Source: CAYVTZ01 sp964454685 (lineage in GTDB: Bacteria > Bacillota > Clostridia > Christensenellales > Christensenellaceae). From it: 64,000 nt of DNA. The notes beneath the pieces are model-generated. The model ran no database searches and had not been told where the DNA came from. It worked only from the letters and a program-made list of their open reading frames with translations. Shown here piece by piece: positions 44,693-54,824 of this stretch (positions are counted from its first letter, which is position 1; each line of letters opens with the position of its first letter). The stretch spans positions 1 to 64,000 of the forward strand of contig CAYVTZ010000002.1 in the NCBI GenBank assembly GCA_964454685.1, written 5' to 3'. A program made the position numbers and the translations under genes.

Positions 44693-46161
44693 ATATTTCA
44701 GAGTTTGTAGAAGCATATCACACCTTATCCGCGCAAGAGCAGCGCGAAGGCGTGACAAACATCATCAACCAAAATCAGGCGCAGCTTGTTTTTCAATTCA
44801 CCAAAACCGAACATGCCCGCAGTGCACTGCGCATTCTTGCAGATGCAGGCGATCGTTTGGACGCCTTCACCAAGGCAAACATTGACGGGCTGCTTTCGCT
44901 GTTGCGCGGGGAAGACCCTAAGGTTCGTATGCTTGCGGTGCAGGTGATCGGCAATAATCTCGCATCTGAAAATATAGATGCGCTCATTGATGCCATCATG
45001 CACGAGCAGACTATGTTTACCTTGCCTTCTTATTTACTTGCCATCGGCAATGCCAAAAACGAAAAGGCAAAGCGTTTTTTAGAATCCTATATCCTGCGCA
45101 GCGATATCCCCAAACACATGGAGGAGGAAAAGATGGCGCTTTCCAAAGCGCTTTCCAATTTCGTTGTACGCAGCAAAGCCAGCGTGCGCATCACAGCTAA
45201 GGATATCATTCTGTTACGCGCACCCAACACCAACGTTACTTACGCGCAGTGTACCAAACATGGCTATTCTCCCAAAAAATTCGGGAAATACATCGCACTG
45301 AGCGGGCTCAACAACTTCTATCAAATCTATAAGATGCGCGCATTTACCGATGCGTATATCTATATCGGCAAATGCCCTGTCGCAGAGTTGCAAGCATTTT
45401 TCGCAAAGCGGGAGGATGCGATCATTCAGCGAACCAACGTCGCCGGATATCGACTTGAGGTGCGCGGAGTTTCCCACGAGGAGCGCGTGGACCTCATCAA
45501 GCATTGCGTCAGCGGCATCTCCAAGATGGTAAACACTCCCTCGTCCTATTCGCTGGAAATACTCATTGAAATCGAAAACGACGAGGCGTATGTGATGCTC
45601 AATCCACTTTCAGATCCGCGTTTTTCCTACCGCAAACGTTCCATTGCAGCAAGCATCCATCCGGGCGTTGCAGCCAGTGTCTGTGCCTATGCAAGCGAAT
45701 ATTTTAATCCGGATGCCCGCGTTCTGGACAGCTTTTGCGGTAGCGGCACCATGCTTTTCGAGCGCGGCATTTATGCGCACCATACCTTGACCGGAACGGA
45801 TATCGACACGCGCGCCATCGAGGCAGCACAGGAAAACAGCCGCTTTGCAGACGTTCACCCTCAGTTTCACCGCATTGACACACTCAAATTCACAGCAAAA
45901 AAGTATGACGAAATCATCACAAATATGCCGTTCGGGCTACGCGTGGGCAGCCATGCGCAAAACGAAAAGCTTTATCGCGCTTACTTTGCGATTTTGCCCC
46001 AGCTTGTGACGCGCGGCGGCACCGTGGTGCTGTATACGCACGAGAAATCGCTGACAGAAAAATTGCTGGGCAGCATCCAAAATCATTTCGAACTGCGTAA
46101 ACGCGCGACGTTCGATGCCGGCGGTCTGTTCCCCGCGGTGTATATCTTAAAACGAAAATAA
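44689..46161 (+). CDS. HEAT-like repeat / UPF0020-type RNA methyltransferase fusion
   Basis: A 490-residue protein. Residues ~1-150 are helical and repeat-like (SLLRGEDPKVRMLAVQVIGN), resembling HEAT repeats. A THUMP-like middle is weaker. The C-terminal ~170 residues are a Rossmann methyltransferase of the UPF0020/TrmN/RlmL group: SAM motif VLDSFCGSGTMLFE, acidic TGTDID, catalytic-loop NMPFG (family N-x-P-[FY]). Such enzymes usually form N2-methylguanosine in tRNA or rRNA. Overlap with murG (ATGA) implies coupled translation. The HEAT fusion is unfamiliar to me; target RNA is unknown. Confidence 0.78.
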   Translation: MNISEFVEAYHTLSAQEQREGVTNIINQNQAQLVFQFTKTEHARSALRILADAGDRLDAFTKANIDGLLSLLRGEDPKVRMLAVQVIGNNLASENIDALIDAIMHEQTMFTLPSYLLAIGNAKNEKAKRFLESYILRSDIPKHMEEEKMALSKALSNFVVRSKASVRITAKDIILLRAPNTNVTYAQCTKHGYSPKKFGKYIALSGLNNFYQIYKMRAFTDAYIYIGKCPVAELQAFFAKREDAIIQRTNVAGYRLEVRGVSHEERVDLIKHCVSGISKMVNTPSSYSLEILIEIENDEAYVMLNPLSDPRFSYRKRSIAASIHPGVAASVCAYASEYFNPDARVLDSFCGSGTMLFERGIYAHHTLTGTDIDTRAIEAAQENSRFADVHPQFHRIDTLKFTAKKYDEIITNMPFGLRVGSHAQNEKLYRAYFAILPQLVTRGGTVVLYTHEKSLTEKLLGSIQNHFELRKRATFDAGGLFPAVYILKRK

Positions 46162-46164
46162 CGT

Positions 46165-46204
46165 AAAAACCGCAGCAGATGCATCGTCTACTGCGGTTTT
46201 TTTC
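46165..46204 (+). terminator. rho-independent terminator of murG-methyltransferase unit
   Basis: Stem AAACCGCAG/CTGCGGTTT (46167-46175, 46191-46199) with a short inner stem and a T-rich tail, a few bases past the stop codon. Confidence 0.9.
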
Positions 46205-46256
46205 ATACAGCCGAAATTCTTCCGCATCATAGTTCAGGCAATCATTTCCTGCCAAC

Positions 46257-46841
46257 TCATCTATTGAAGAATCCTATCGCTTCCAGTGTGCCATCTTCCG
46301 TCAACAAAAACACCAAAGATTTTATCGAATAGTTATATTTTTCCGGATTTTCAAGGAAATCCCCATCAAAATCACTAATCGACAAATCACTCTCTTCCCG
46401 CATTTTTTTTCGATACTCCTCCAGCTCCTCACTGTCGCTCAGTTTTCCGTCAATCAAACTCCGCGAGAACTGAATTACTCTGGAGGAATCATCCTTTAAA
46501 TGATGGTCATAGTATTCATTGAGCGTAATCCATTCAATCGACTTACTTTCCGGTATGATTTGCCACATCAACTCTTTCCCGTATAGCTCTTTCACGCGCG
46601 CCGCAGTGTCCCCCACTGCTAAACCCCGTTTTGTTTCAAGACTTAATTTTTCATCATCATCATCCCATTTCGTAACAAAAAATTTGTCTGTCCCTATGTC
46701 CTCTACCTTCATATTGAGTTTGCCATCTCGATAAATATCAAACTCATTTTCATTCATTATCTTGCCGCCCCCTGCCGCACATCCCCACAGAACCGGCAGA
46801 AGCAATACAACTATCAATCCTATTCCAACCAACTTCTTCAT
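46257..46841 (-). CDS. predicted lipoprotein of unknown function
   Basis: A 194-residue protein with a lipoprotein signal: MKKL, hydrophobic VGIGLIVVLLLPV, lipobox LWGC with acceptor Cys21, then a Gly-rich spacer. The mature part is charged (DDDDEKLSLETKR) with no family I can name; a hint of a SmpA/OmlA-like segment (LAVGDTAARVKELYG) suggests a beta-alpha fold. Base composition is AT-richer than neighbours. It starts 52 bases after uvrA with AAGGA upstream, so it may be read from uvrBA transcripts. Confidence 0.72.
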   Translation of the reverse strand: MKKLVGIGLIVVLLLPVLWGCAAGGGKIMNENEFDIYRDGKLNMKVEDIGTDKFFVTKWDDDDEKLSLETKRGLAVGDTAARVKELYGKELMWQIIPESKSIEWITLNEYYDHHLKDDSSRVIQFSRSLIDGKLSDSEELEEYRKKMREESDLSISDFDGDFLENPEKYNYSIKSLVFLLTEDGTLEAIGFFNR

Positions 46842-46893
46842 TTTTGCATCCTTTCATTCATTCAAATTTTCCGATCATGCAATATGGATGCTC

Positions 46894-49743
46894 TCATTTC
46901 ATCAAATAATGCTCCGGCTTTGCATGATCGAAAATTTTCTTTAAATACTGTCCGGTGTAGCTGTGTTCCACCGATGCCACTTGCTGCGGCGTACCCTGCG
47001 CCACGATCTCGCCGCCTTTGTCACCGCCGTCCGGTCCAAGGTCTATGATGTAGTCCGCGCTTTTAATGACGTCCAGATTGTGCTCGATCACCAGCACCGT
47101 ATTCCCTTTGTCCGCCAGTCGGTTCAGCACCTTCACCAGCTTCTTGACGTCCGCCATATGCAATCCCGTGGTCGGCTCGTCTAAAATGAACAGCGTATTA
47201 CCCGTCTGGCGTTTGGCAAGGTGTGTCGCCAGCTTCACGCGCTGCGCTTCCCCGCCCGAAAGCGTGGTGGAAGGCTGCCCCAGCTTGATATAAGAAAGCC
47301 CCACATCCATCAAAACTTTCATCTTGCTCTCAATGCGCGGGATGTTCTCAAAAAAGGTATACGCCTCCTCCACCGTCATGTCCAGCACATCAAAAATATT
47401 CTTGCCTTTGTAGCGCACTTCCAGCGTTTCGCGGTTGTATCGCTGTCCCTTGCAAACCTCGCACGGCACATATACATCCGGCAAAAAGTGCATCTCGATT
47501 TTGATGATGCCGTCACCCTTGCAAGCCTCGCAGCGTCCCCCCTTTACATTGAAGGAAAAACGTCCTTTCTGGTATCCTCGCATCTTCGCATCCTGCGTCA
47601 TGGTAAAGATGTCGCGAATGATGTCAAAGACTCCGGTGTATGTCGCCGGATTGGAGCGTGGCGTGCGCCCGATGGGCGATTGATCGATGTCCACGACCTT
47701 GTCCATATATTCCAGTCCTTCAATGCGCTGATGCGCGCCTGCGCGTTCCTTGGAATGATAGAAGCGCTGCATCGCTTCCTTTTTCAGGATATGGTTGACC
47801 AGCGTGCTCTTTCCACTGCCGGAAACCCCTGTCACCGCGGTAATCACTCCCGTAGGAAACGCAACGTCAATTCCTTTGAGGTTATTTTCGCTCGCGCCCA
47901 CCACACGAATCCATTGCTTGGGCTTGCGCAGTTTTTTGGGAATACGAATGCACTTCTTACCGGACAGGTACTGCCCCGTCAGGCTATGCGCATCTTTCAT
48001 AATCTCTTGCGGAGTGCCCTGCGACACCACTTGTCCGCCATGTGCACCTGCACCCGGACCAATGTCCACCACATAGTCTGCGCTCAGCATTGTTTCCTCG
48101 TCATGCTCCACCACAATCAACGTATTCCCCAGGTCGCGCAAATTTTTAAGCGTTTCCAGAAGCTTGCTGTTGTCCTTTTGGTGCAGACCGATGCTCGGCT
48201 CGTCCAAAATGTAAAGCACGCCCATCAATCCACTGCCAATCTGCGTCGCCAGTCGAATGCGTTGCGCCTCCCCGCCCGATAAAGTTCCCGCTGCGCGCGA
48301 AAGCGTCAAATAATCCAGCCCAACGTTCACCAGAAAGTCAAAGCGCGCATTCAGTTCCTTCACCACTCGCTCCGCGATCATGCGCTGCTTGGCATCCAGC
48401 TCTACCGTATTGATGAACTCGCGCGCCGCACGGATGGATAAGTTTGAAAGCTGCGCAATGTTCAAATCTCCGATACGCACCGCCAAAGTTTCCGGTTTGT
48501 AGCGCGTGCCTTTGCAAGTCGGGCACGGCGTCTCCACCATGTAGCTCTCAATCTCACCCTTCATGTAATCGGACGTTGTCTCTCGATATCTGCGCTCGAG
48601 ATTGGGAATCACACCTTCAAATGCGGACATATATTCGCCACGCATGGTCGATCCTTCATAGTATATCTTCAGCTTTTCGCCGCCCGTGCCGTAAAGCAGA
48701 ATGTTTTGCACCTTCTCCGTCAGCTTCTCGAAAGGCGTTTCTTCATCAAAACGATATTTTTTCTTGAGCGCATCCAGCACATTGGACGCGATGGAGCCTG
48801 CCGCCCCAAAGTTCCAGCCCGAAACGCGAATCGCGCCTTCGCCTAATGTTTTGCTGCGATCCGGCACAATCAAATCAGGATCAATTTTCATGATCGCGCC
48901 CAGCCCGGTGCAATCAGGACATGCGCCAAACGGACTGTTAAAGGAAAACATACGCGGCGAGATTTCTTCGATGCTCACGCCGCAATCCGCGCATGCAAAA
49001 TTTTCATTCATAAGCGATTCTGCGCCCGTGTCAATATTATGGATTTCTGCCAGTCCGCCGGACATTTTCAGCGCCGTTTCCAACGAATCCGTGATGCGCT
49101 TGATGCTCTCCGGCTTCAGCACAATGCGGTCAACAACCGCCGCAATGCTATGCTTCTGCTGCTTTTCCAGCACAATCTCCTCGTCCAGCTCCCGAATTTC
49201 TCCGTCGATGCGCGCACGGGAAAACCCATCTTTTTGCAGCGCTTCCAACACCTTCTTGTGTTCGCCCTTTTTGGTTCGAATCACCGGCGCAAGAATCATC
49301 AGCTTGCTTCCCTCAGGAAATTTGAAAATCTGATCCACCATCTGATCCACGCTCTGCCGCGCAATTTTTTTACCGCATTTGGTACAATAGACCTCGCCCG
49401 CCCGCGCATAAAGCAGCCTCAAATAGTCATGGATTTCCGTTACCGTACCCACTGTCGAACGCGGATTGCGCGCGGTTGTCTTTTGGTCGATGGAGATGGC
49501 AGGGGACAGCCCTTCAATCAAGTCAACATCCGGCTTCTCCATCTGCCCCAAAAACTGCCGTGCATAAGCGGACAGCGATTCTACATACCGCCGCTGCCCT
49601 TCCGCATAAATCGTGTCAAACGCCAGCGAGGACTTTCCACTGCCGGAAAGTCCCGTTATGACGATAAATTTGTCCCGTGGGAGCGATAAATCAATGTTCT
49701 TTAAATTATGCTCTCGCGCGCCCTTTATGATTAGTTTGTCCAT
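46894..49743 (-). CDS. uvrA: excinuclease ABC subunit A
   Basis: Damage-recognition ATPase of nucleotide excision repair. Two ABC modules are present: Walker A GLSGSGKSSLAFDT (N) and GVSGSGKSTLVNH (C), signatures LSGGEAQRI/LSGGEAQRV, and zinc fingers with CxxC pairs (CPTCKG; CEACKGDG with CEVCKG). The start ATG at 49741-49743 (MDKLIIKGAREHNLKNI) has AAGGAG upstream and gives 949 residues, the usual size. It lies ~120 bases downstream of uvrB in the normal uvrB-uvrA order. Confidence 0.97.
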   Translation of the reverse strand: MDKLIIKGAREHNLKNIDLSLPRDKFIVITGLSGSGKSSLAFDTIYAEGQRRYVESLSAYARQFLGQMEKPDVDLIEGLSPAISIDQKTTARNPRSTVGTVTEIHDYLRLLYARAGEVYCTKCGKKIARQSVDQMVDQIFKFPEGSKLMILAPVIRTKKGEHKKVLEALQKDGFSRARIDGEIRELDEEIVLEKQQKHSIAAVVDRIVLKPESIKRITDSLETALKMSGGLAEIHNIDTGAESLMNENFACADCGVSIEEISPRMFSFNSPFGACPDCTGLGAIMKIDPDLIVPDRSKTLGEGAIRVSGWNFGAAGSIASNVLDALKKKYRFDEETPFEKLTEKVQNILLYGTGGEKLKIYYEGSTMRGEYMSAFEGVIPNLERRYRETTSDYMKGEIESYMVETPCPTCKGTRYKPETLAVRIGDLNIAQLSNLSIRAAREFINTVELDAKQRMIAERVVKELNARFDFLVNVGLDYLTLSRAAGTLSGGEAQRIRLATQIGSGLMGVLYILDEPSIGLHQKDNSKLLETLKNLRDLGNTLIVVEHDEETMLSADYVVDIGPGAGAHGGQVVSQGTPQEIMKDAHSLTGQYLSGKKCIRIPKKLRKPKQWIRVVGASENNLKGIDVAFPTGVITAVTGVSGSGKSTLVNHILKKEAMQRFYHSKERAGAHQRIEGLEYMDKVVDIDQSPIGRTPRSNPATYTGVFDIIRDIFTMTQDAKMRGYQKGRFSFNVKGGRCEACKGDGIIKIEMHFLPDVYVPCEVCKGQRYNRETLEVRYKGKNIFDVLDMTVEEAYTFFENIPRIESKMKVLMDVGLSYIKLGQPSTTLSGGEAQRVKLATHLAKRQTGNTLFILDEPTTGLHMADVKKLVKVLNRLADKGNTVLVIEHNLDVIKSADYIIDLGPDGGDKGGEIVAQGTPQQVASVEHSYTGQYLKKIFDHAKPEHYLMK

Positions 49744-49865
49744 TCCTGCTCCTTCTGCTCCTAGAAAAATTTTCAAACACAGCAAATGCTATGTCTATTA
49801 TCTTGATATACCGCACCCTCCGCAAAACATATGCCGATTACCCCTACACAAACTCGCACTCGCGC

Positions 49866-51815
49866 TCATTTCTTCTGCAATTCCGCAATCATATCTCTCA
49901 ACTTTGCCGCCACCTCAAATTCCAGCTCGGCCGCCGCCTGCCTCATCTGCTGCGTCAGTACGTCGATGCGCATTTTGCGCTCGCCCTCCGGCAGCACCGT
50001 TTCCTCTTCCACCTTCTGCGTCAGCGCAAAGCCTTCTGATACCTCTTTGTATATGGTGGTCGGCGTAATGCCATGCTCTACATTGTATTTCTCCTGCACT
50101 GCGCGACGGCGATCCGTCTCACCTACCGCCGCCTGAATCGACTTGGTCATCTTGTCCGCATACAAAATCACGCGCCCCTGCGCATTACGCGCCGCGCGTC
50201 CTATGGTCTGTATCAGCGATGTCTCGTTGCGTAAAAAACCTTCCTTGTCCGCGTCTAAAATCGCAACCAGTTCCACTTCGGGGATGTCCAATCCCTCGCG
50301 CAGCAGATTGATACCCACCAGCACGTCAAATTCACCCAAACGCAGTCCCTTGATGATCTCAATGCGCTCCAGGGTATCAATGTCCGAGTGCATATATTTC
50401 ACGCGCACCCCGACTTCGGTATAATACTCCGTCAAGCGCTCCGCCAGCTTTTTGGTCAGCGTCGTCACCAACACGCGCTTCTTGCGTCGCGCAACCTCTA
50501 TAATCTCGTCCATTAGGTCGTCCAGTTGCCCTTCCGTGGGACGAATCTCTACCGCCGGATCCAGCAATCCCGTCGGACGGACAATCTGCTCCACAACCTG
50601 CCCCTGAGCCAAATCCCGCTCGTACTGCGCAGGCGTTGCGGACACATACACCGCTTGATTGATGCGCTCGTTGAACTCGTCAAATGTCAACGGACGGTTG
50701 TCAAACGCCGATGGCAGCCGAAATCCATAGTCCACCAGCATTTGCTTACGCTGCCGGTCGCCATTGAACATGGCACGCACCTGCGGCAGTGTCGCGTGCG
50801 ATTCATCCACCATCAACAGAAAATCATCGGGGAAATAGTCCAGCAGCGTGTACGGCGGCTGTCCCGGTTGTCTGCCATCAAAATAGCGGGAATAGTTCTC
50901 CACGCCGGAGCAATACCCCACTTCACGCAGCATCTCCAAGTCATACAAAGTGCGCTGCATCAGGCGCTCTGCCTCCAGCAGCTTCCCTTCCTGCTTAAAC
51001 GTTTCGACTTGTTTGAGCAAATCTGCTTTGATGCCCGGCAGCCGATCCAACACGCGCTGGTGTTCCATCACATAATGCGATGCCGGAAAAATCATGATAT
51101 ACTTCAGCAAATTCAGCTTCTTGCCCGTCAACGCATCCACTTCATAAATGTTCTCGATCTCGTCGCCAAAGTATTCCACGCGGATTGCCTTCTCATTTTG
51201 GCTGGCAGGAAACACTTCCACCACTTCACCGCGCACCCGAAACGTACCACGTGTCATGTCGGTGTCGTTGCGTGTGTAATTGATCGCCACCAGCTTTTGC
51301 AGCAGCGTTTCGCGCGGCAGATCCGCGCCCTGGCGCAACGAAACAGAAAGATTCATATAGTCTTCCGGCGCGCCAATCGAATAGATGCAGGATACACTCG
51401 CCACAACAATCACATCCCGCCGCTCCAGCAAGGCAGAAGTGGCACTATGCCGCATCTTATCAATCTCGTCATTGACGGTCGATTCTTTTTCGATGTACAA
51501 GTCACGCCCCGGCACATACGCCTCCGGCTGATAATAATCGTAATACGAGACAAAAAACTCGACGGCATTATTGGGGAAAAATTCCTTAAATTCGTTACAG
51601 AGCTGCGCCGCCAATATTTTGTTGTGCGCTAAAACAAGCGTAGGTCTGCCCGTCCGCGCAATCACGTTTGCCATGGTAAACGTCTTACCACTACCCGTAA
51701 CGCCCAGCAGCACCTGCGCTTTTTTGTCCGTATCCACCCCCCGCACCAGCGCGTCAATCGCACGCGGCTGATCCCCGGAGGGCTGATATCTTGATACCAA
51801 TTCAAATTGTTGCAT
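49866..51815 (-). CDS. uvrB: excinuclease ABC subunit B
   Basis: Helicase-like damage-verification subunit of nucleotide excision repair. Walker A is GVTGSGKT (38-45); the beta-hairpin region YYDYYQPEAYVP, helicase motifs (LLMVDESH, GRAARN) and the C-terminal UVR motif (MRQAAAELEFEVAAKLRD) are all present in 649 residues. A promoter lies upstream. I saw no LexA/DinR operator in the 100 bases before it, so SOS control is not evident from the sequence. Confidence 0.97.
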   Translation of the reverse strand: MQQFELVSRYQPSGDQPRAIDALVRGVDTDKKAQVLLGVTGSGKTFTMANVIARTGRPTLVLAHNKILAAQLCNEFKEFFPNNAVEFFVSYYDYYQPEAYVPGRDLYIEKESTVNDEIDKMRHSATSALLERRDVIVVASVSCIYSIGAPEDYMNLSVSLRQGADLPRETLLQKLVAINYTRNDTDMTRGTFRVRGEVVEVFPASQNEKAIRVEYFGDEIENIYEVDALTGKKLNLLKYIMIFPASHYVMEHQRVLDRLPGIKADLLKQVETFKQEGKLLEAERLMQRTLYDLEMLREVGYCSGVENYSRYFDGRQPGQPPYTLLDYFPDDFLLMVDESHATLPQVRAMFNGDRQRKQMLVDYGFRLPSAFDNRPLTFDEFNERINQAVYVSATPAQYERDLAQGQVVEQIVRPTGLLDPAVEIRPTEGQLDDLMDEIIEVARRKKRVLVTTLTKKLAERLTEYYTEVGVRVKYMHSDIDTLERIEIIKGLRLGEFDVLVGINLLREGLDIPEVELVAILDADKEGFLRNETSLIQTIGRAARNAQGRVILYADKMTKSIQAAVGETDRRRAVQEKYNVEHGITPTTIYKEVSEGFALTQKVEEETVLPEGERKMRIDVLTQQMRQAAAELEFEVAAKLRDMIAELQKK

Positions 51816-51846
51816 ATATCACCGATTCAAAATAAACTTCTTCTCT

Positions 51847-51874
51847 ATTGTACCCCTTTTCTACTATTTTACAA
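51847..51874 (-). promoter_or_regulatory. promoter of uvrB-uvrA
   Basis: On the minus strand TTGTAA (51869-51874), 16 bases, TACAAT (51847-51852), ~30 bases before the uvrB ATG. Confidence 0.6.
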
Positions 51875-52003
51875 CATGAAAATGTCATTTTACGTCATAT
51901 TAGAAAAAATAGATGCCGTCTTTTTTCAGCTCCAGTACAGCTCCAGTACATTTATTTAGCTTCCTCGTATTTCGGGTCGTTTGCCGCGCTAATGCCCACA
52001 TTA

Positions 52004-52038
52004 AAAACACTGCCCCGACACAGCATCGAGGCAGTGTT
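52004..52038 (-). terminator. rho-independent terminator of the NhaC gene
   Basis: Nine-base-pair stem AACACTGCC/GGCAGTGTT with TTTTTAA tail on the minus strand, 38 bases past the stop codon. Confidence 0.85.
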
Positions 52039-52075
52039 ACCATATCCATCACAGCCATTCAATCAGAATATATCA

Positions 52076-53572
52076 CTAGCAGCGGATTTTTTTAGAGCGA
52101 CGATACATAACAGTCAGCAAGATCAAAAGCATCGCCAAGCCTACCGCCAGCGCCAGCCAGCCATCGCCCATTGCGCCCGCAATCACATAAGCGACAAGGC
52201 TACAGCACGCCACCAGCAGCGCATAAGGAATCTGTGTGGAAACGTGTTCGATGTGATTGCAATCCGCGCCGGTAGAGGCAAGGATCGTAGTATCGGAAAT
52301 CGGAGAAACATGATCGCCGCACACAGCGCCCGCCAGAATCGCAGAAACCGTAATCACCATGAGCTGACCGCCAAAGTCTCCAAAGACCGCGATCGCAATG
52401 GGAATCAAGATACCGAAGGTTCCCCACGAGGTTCCTGTTGCAAAAGCAAGCCCCAGCGCCACCAGGAAAAAGATAGGGGGCAGTATGGCATGCGCAAACT
52501 GGCTGTTGCTCACAAGTCCGCTCACAAACGCTCCCGCGTTCAAGTATCCCTCGCCGCAAACGCCCGAAAGAGTCCATGCAAACGTAAGGATGAGAATGGC
52601 AGGCACCATCGCCTTAAACCCGTTTGCTATACTGCTTGCGTATTCACTGAAAGAAATGATTTTGCGCGGCAGGTACATGAGTGCAATGAGGATTACAGTA
52701 AACAAGGAACCCAAAACAAGCGAAAGCGAAGCATTACAGTTTGCAAATGCGCTTGCTATGCTTTCCCCTTCAAAGATTCCGCCCGTGTACAGCATGAAAA
52801 AGATGCAAAGGGAAATCAGCGCAATAATGGGTATTAAAAGATCAAACACCCTGCCATGCTTTTGTCGCTTCTCCAAAGCGTCCTCCACCGCTTCCGCCGC
52901 CTTAACGCTTTCCGGCACGCGTACCTGGGCACGTTTCATCGCGCCAAAGTCAAAATTAAACGCAATGATAAAAACGATCATCACCAGCGTGAGAATCGCA
53001 TAAAAGTTGAATGGAATGGTCTGTAAAAACAACGAGAAACCGTCTAAAGAACTGCTCTCCGGCAATGACGATCCCACCGCGGCGGCCCAACTGGAAATCG
53101 GGGCAATGATGCACACCGGCGCAGCGGTCGCATCAATGATATATGCCAGCTTTGCGCGCGTCACATGATAGCGATCCGTCACAGGCCGCATTACCGTACC
53201 AACCGTCAGGCAGTTGAAATAATCATCCACAAAAATCAACGCGCCCAGTCCGGCAGTTGCAGCAAGCGCACCCCTTTGACTTTTGATGGATCGAGAGGCC
53301 CATTCCCCATAGGCGCGGCTTGCGCCCGATCGCGCCAGCAGCGCAACAATCATGCCAAGCAGAACAAGGAAAATGATAATGTTTATGTTGCTTGATACGC
53401 GCTCGCCCATGATGGTAAAGGTAGTCTCCAACGCCGGAATCACCTGAAATCCGGTGAAAAAGAGCGCTCCCGAGATAATGCCGACAAACAAAGAGATGTA
53501 CACTTCTTTTGTCAGCAGTGCCAAAACGATTGCAATAATCGGCGGCACCAAAGCCCACATTGTCTCTTGCAC
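52076..53572 (-). CDS. Na+/H+ antiporter, NhaC family
   Basis: A 498-residue integral-membrane protein with about eleven to twelve hydrophobic helices. Conserved NhaC-superfamily segments are seen: GLGALIFVDDYFNCLTVGTVM with the buried Asp pair, and ATGTSWGTFGILIPIAIAV and CGDHVSPISDTTILAS in the second half. Substrate could be Na+/H+ or, as for MleN/TcyP-like relatives, a coupled organic acid. It stands alone, with its own terminator; start ATG at 53570-53572. Confidence 0.9.
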   Translation of the reverse strand: MQETMWALVPPIIAIVLALLTKEVYISLFVGIISGALFFTGFQVIPALETTFTIMGERVSSNINIIIFLVLLGMIVALLARSGASRAYGEWASRSIKSQRGALAATAGLGALIFVDDYFNCLTVGTVMRPVTDRYHVTRAKLAYIIDATAAPVCIIAPISSWAAAVGSSLPESSSLDGFSLFLQTIPFNFYAILTLVMIVFIIAFNFDFGAMKRAQVRVPESVKAAEAVEDALEKRQKHGRVFDLLIPIIALISLCIFFMLYTGGIFEGESIASAFANCNASLSLVLGSLFTVILIALMYLPRKIISFSEYASSIANGFKAMVPAILILTFAWTLSGVCGEGYLNAGAFVSGLVSNSQFAHAILPPIFFLVALGLAFATGTSWGTFGILIPIAIAVFGDFGGQLMVITVSAILAGAVCGDHVSPISDTTILASTGADCNHIEHVSTQIPYALLVACCSLVAYVIAGAMGDGWLALAVGLAMLLILLTVMYRRSKKIRC

Positions 53573-53672
53573 AACCTACTTCCCCCTAGAAATTATTTGA
53601 TGCCTGCACCACAGCACAAAATATCGCGATGAAATGCCCCCTTCTGCTCATTGTGCGTTGGCTTTGCTGACA

Positions 53673-54155
53673 TTATTTAAAAAGCGCTGCACGAATCTGG
53701 TCGCCGGACAATCGAAACGTTGTCCAGCCGCCCATTTCGGCAGCGCCCATATGATGATAAAAATCTATGGAAGGCTGATTCCAGTCCAAACACGACCATT
53801 CCAAACGCTCGCACCCGCGCTCTACTGCAATTTGTGCGACAGCTTGAAACAGTTGTTTGCCCATTCCCAAATTCCGCATATGCTCTTCCACAAACAAATC
53901 TTCAATGTATATTCCCGTTTTCCCAAGAAACGTAGAAAAATTTTGAAAAAACAATACGAATCCTGCCGGCTTTTCATCAAATTCGGCAATCAAAACTTCC
54001 GCTCCCTTGCGCTCGAACAAGCTCGATTCGATCACCTCGACAGTTGCAACCACTTGCTCGGACATATTTTCATAAGCCGCAAGCTTTTTAATAAACTCCA
54101 AAATCAATCCTGCGTCGGATCTTTGCGCTTCCCGTATGATTCGTTTGTGTTCCAA
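53673..54155 (-). CDS. GNAT acetyltransferase of the diamine (SSAT-like) group
   Basis: A 160-residue GNAT. The acetyl-CoA loop is VEEHMRNLGMGKQLFQAVAQIA (R/QxxGxG/A pattern) and the C-terminal segment WNQPSIDFYHHMGA is characteristic of spermidine/diamine N-acetyltransferases, as is IYIEDLFV before it. Polyamine substrate is thus plausible but unproven. The start is TTG (54153-54155), seven bases after AGGTGG. It is a single gene between nhaC and bioY. Confidence 0.8.
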   Translation of the reverse strand: MEHKRIIREAQRSDAGLILEFIKKLAAYENMSEQVVATVEVIESSLFERKGAEVLIAEFDEKPAGFVLFFQNFSTFLGKTGIYIEDLFVEEHMRNLGMGKQLFQAVAQIAVERGCERLEWSCLDWNQPSIDFYHHMGAAEMGGWTTFRLSGDQIRAALFK

Positions 54156-54269
54156 GATAGTACCACCTAAAAGTTTATATCATTTAGAATACCATATTCA
54201 TAGGCAGGCTGCAACAATTCTATGGCATATAAATGATATTCTTCCGGTGTTCGCAGAAGCACGACTGTC

Positions 54270-54818
54270 CTAGTCAGTCGCTAATCCCCGTTTTAAAAAA
54301 TCCAGTTTCCGCAACTTTGTTGTCAATAGCCCCGCAGCAATAATTTTCAGAGCATCGCCCAACAAAAATGGCACCACGCAGATCATCAGCGATTCAATCC
54401 ATCCTGTTCCCGTGCTGATCACAAACCACGCCGTTCCCAGCGTATAACATGCCGCAATGCCTGCCGCCATGCACAGCCAGATTTGCCAAAGTTTTTTGCC
54501 AAAGCGCCCAACCAGCAAGCCAACAATCCATGCCGCCGCAATATATCCCCAGATGTATCCGCCCGTAGGCCCCATCACAATGCCGATTCCTCCGGAAAAC
54601 CCGTGGAAAACGGGGAATCCTACCAGCCCCAGCAATACATACACCGCTTGGCTCACCGTGCCAAACTTCGGCCCCAACAGACCACCCGCCAATATGACGG
54701 CAAACAAAGCCAGATTGATAGGCACCGGGCCAATGGGAATCATGATCTGCGAAAGTATCGCAGTCAGTGCGGCAAACAGCGCACACAATACCAGATATTT
54801 TACTTTTGGGTTTCTCAT
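54270..54818 (-). CDS. bioY: biotin transporter S component BioY
   Basis: Membrane substrate-binding subunit of ECF-type biotin uptake. The 182 residues have about six helices and the BioY signature region (GPVPINLALFAVILAGGLLGP, GGIGIVMGPTGGYIWGY). No EcfA/EcfT genes are adjacent, so it would use a shared module. The upstream region has a sigma-A promoter overlapped by a BirA-type operator, which fits biotin-responsive repression. ATG at 54816-54818 with a weak TAGGAG site. Confidence 0.94.
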   Translation of the reverse strand: MRNPKVKYLVLCALFAALTAILSQIMIPIGPVPINLALFAVILAGGLLGPKFGTVSQAVYVLLGLVGFPVFHGFSGGIGIVMGPTGGYIWGYIAAAWIVGLLVGRFGKKLWQIWLCMAAGIAACYTLGTAWFVISTGTGWIESLMICVVPFLLGDALKIIAAGLLTTKLRKLDFLKRGLATD

Positions 54819-54824
54819 AAATTG

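Noticed and set aside
51816..51960. LexA/DinR box upstream of uvrB
   Set aside because: No GAAC-N4-GTTC palindrome is present near the promoter.
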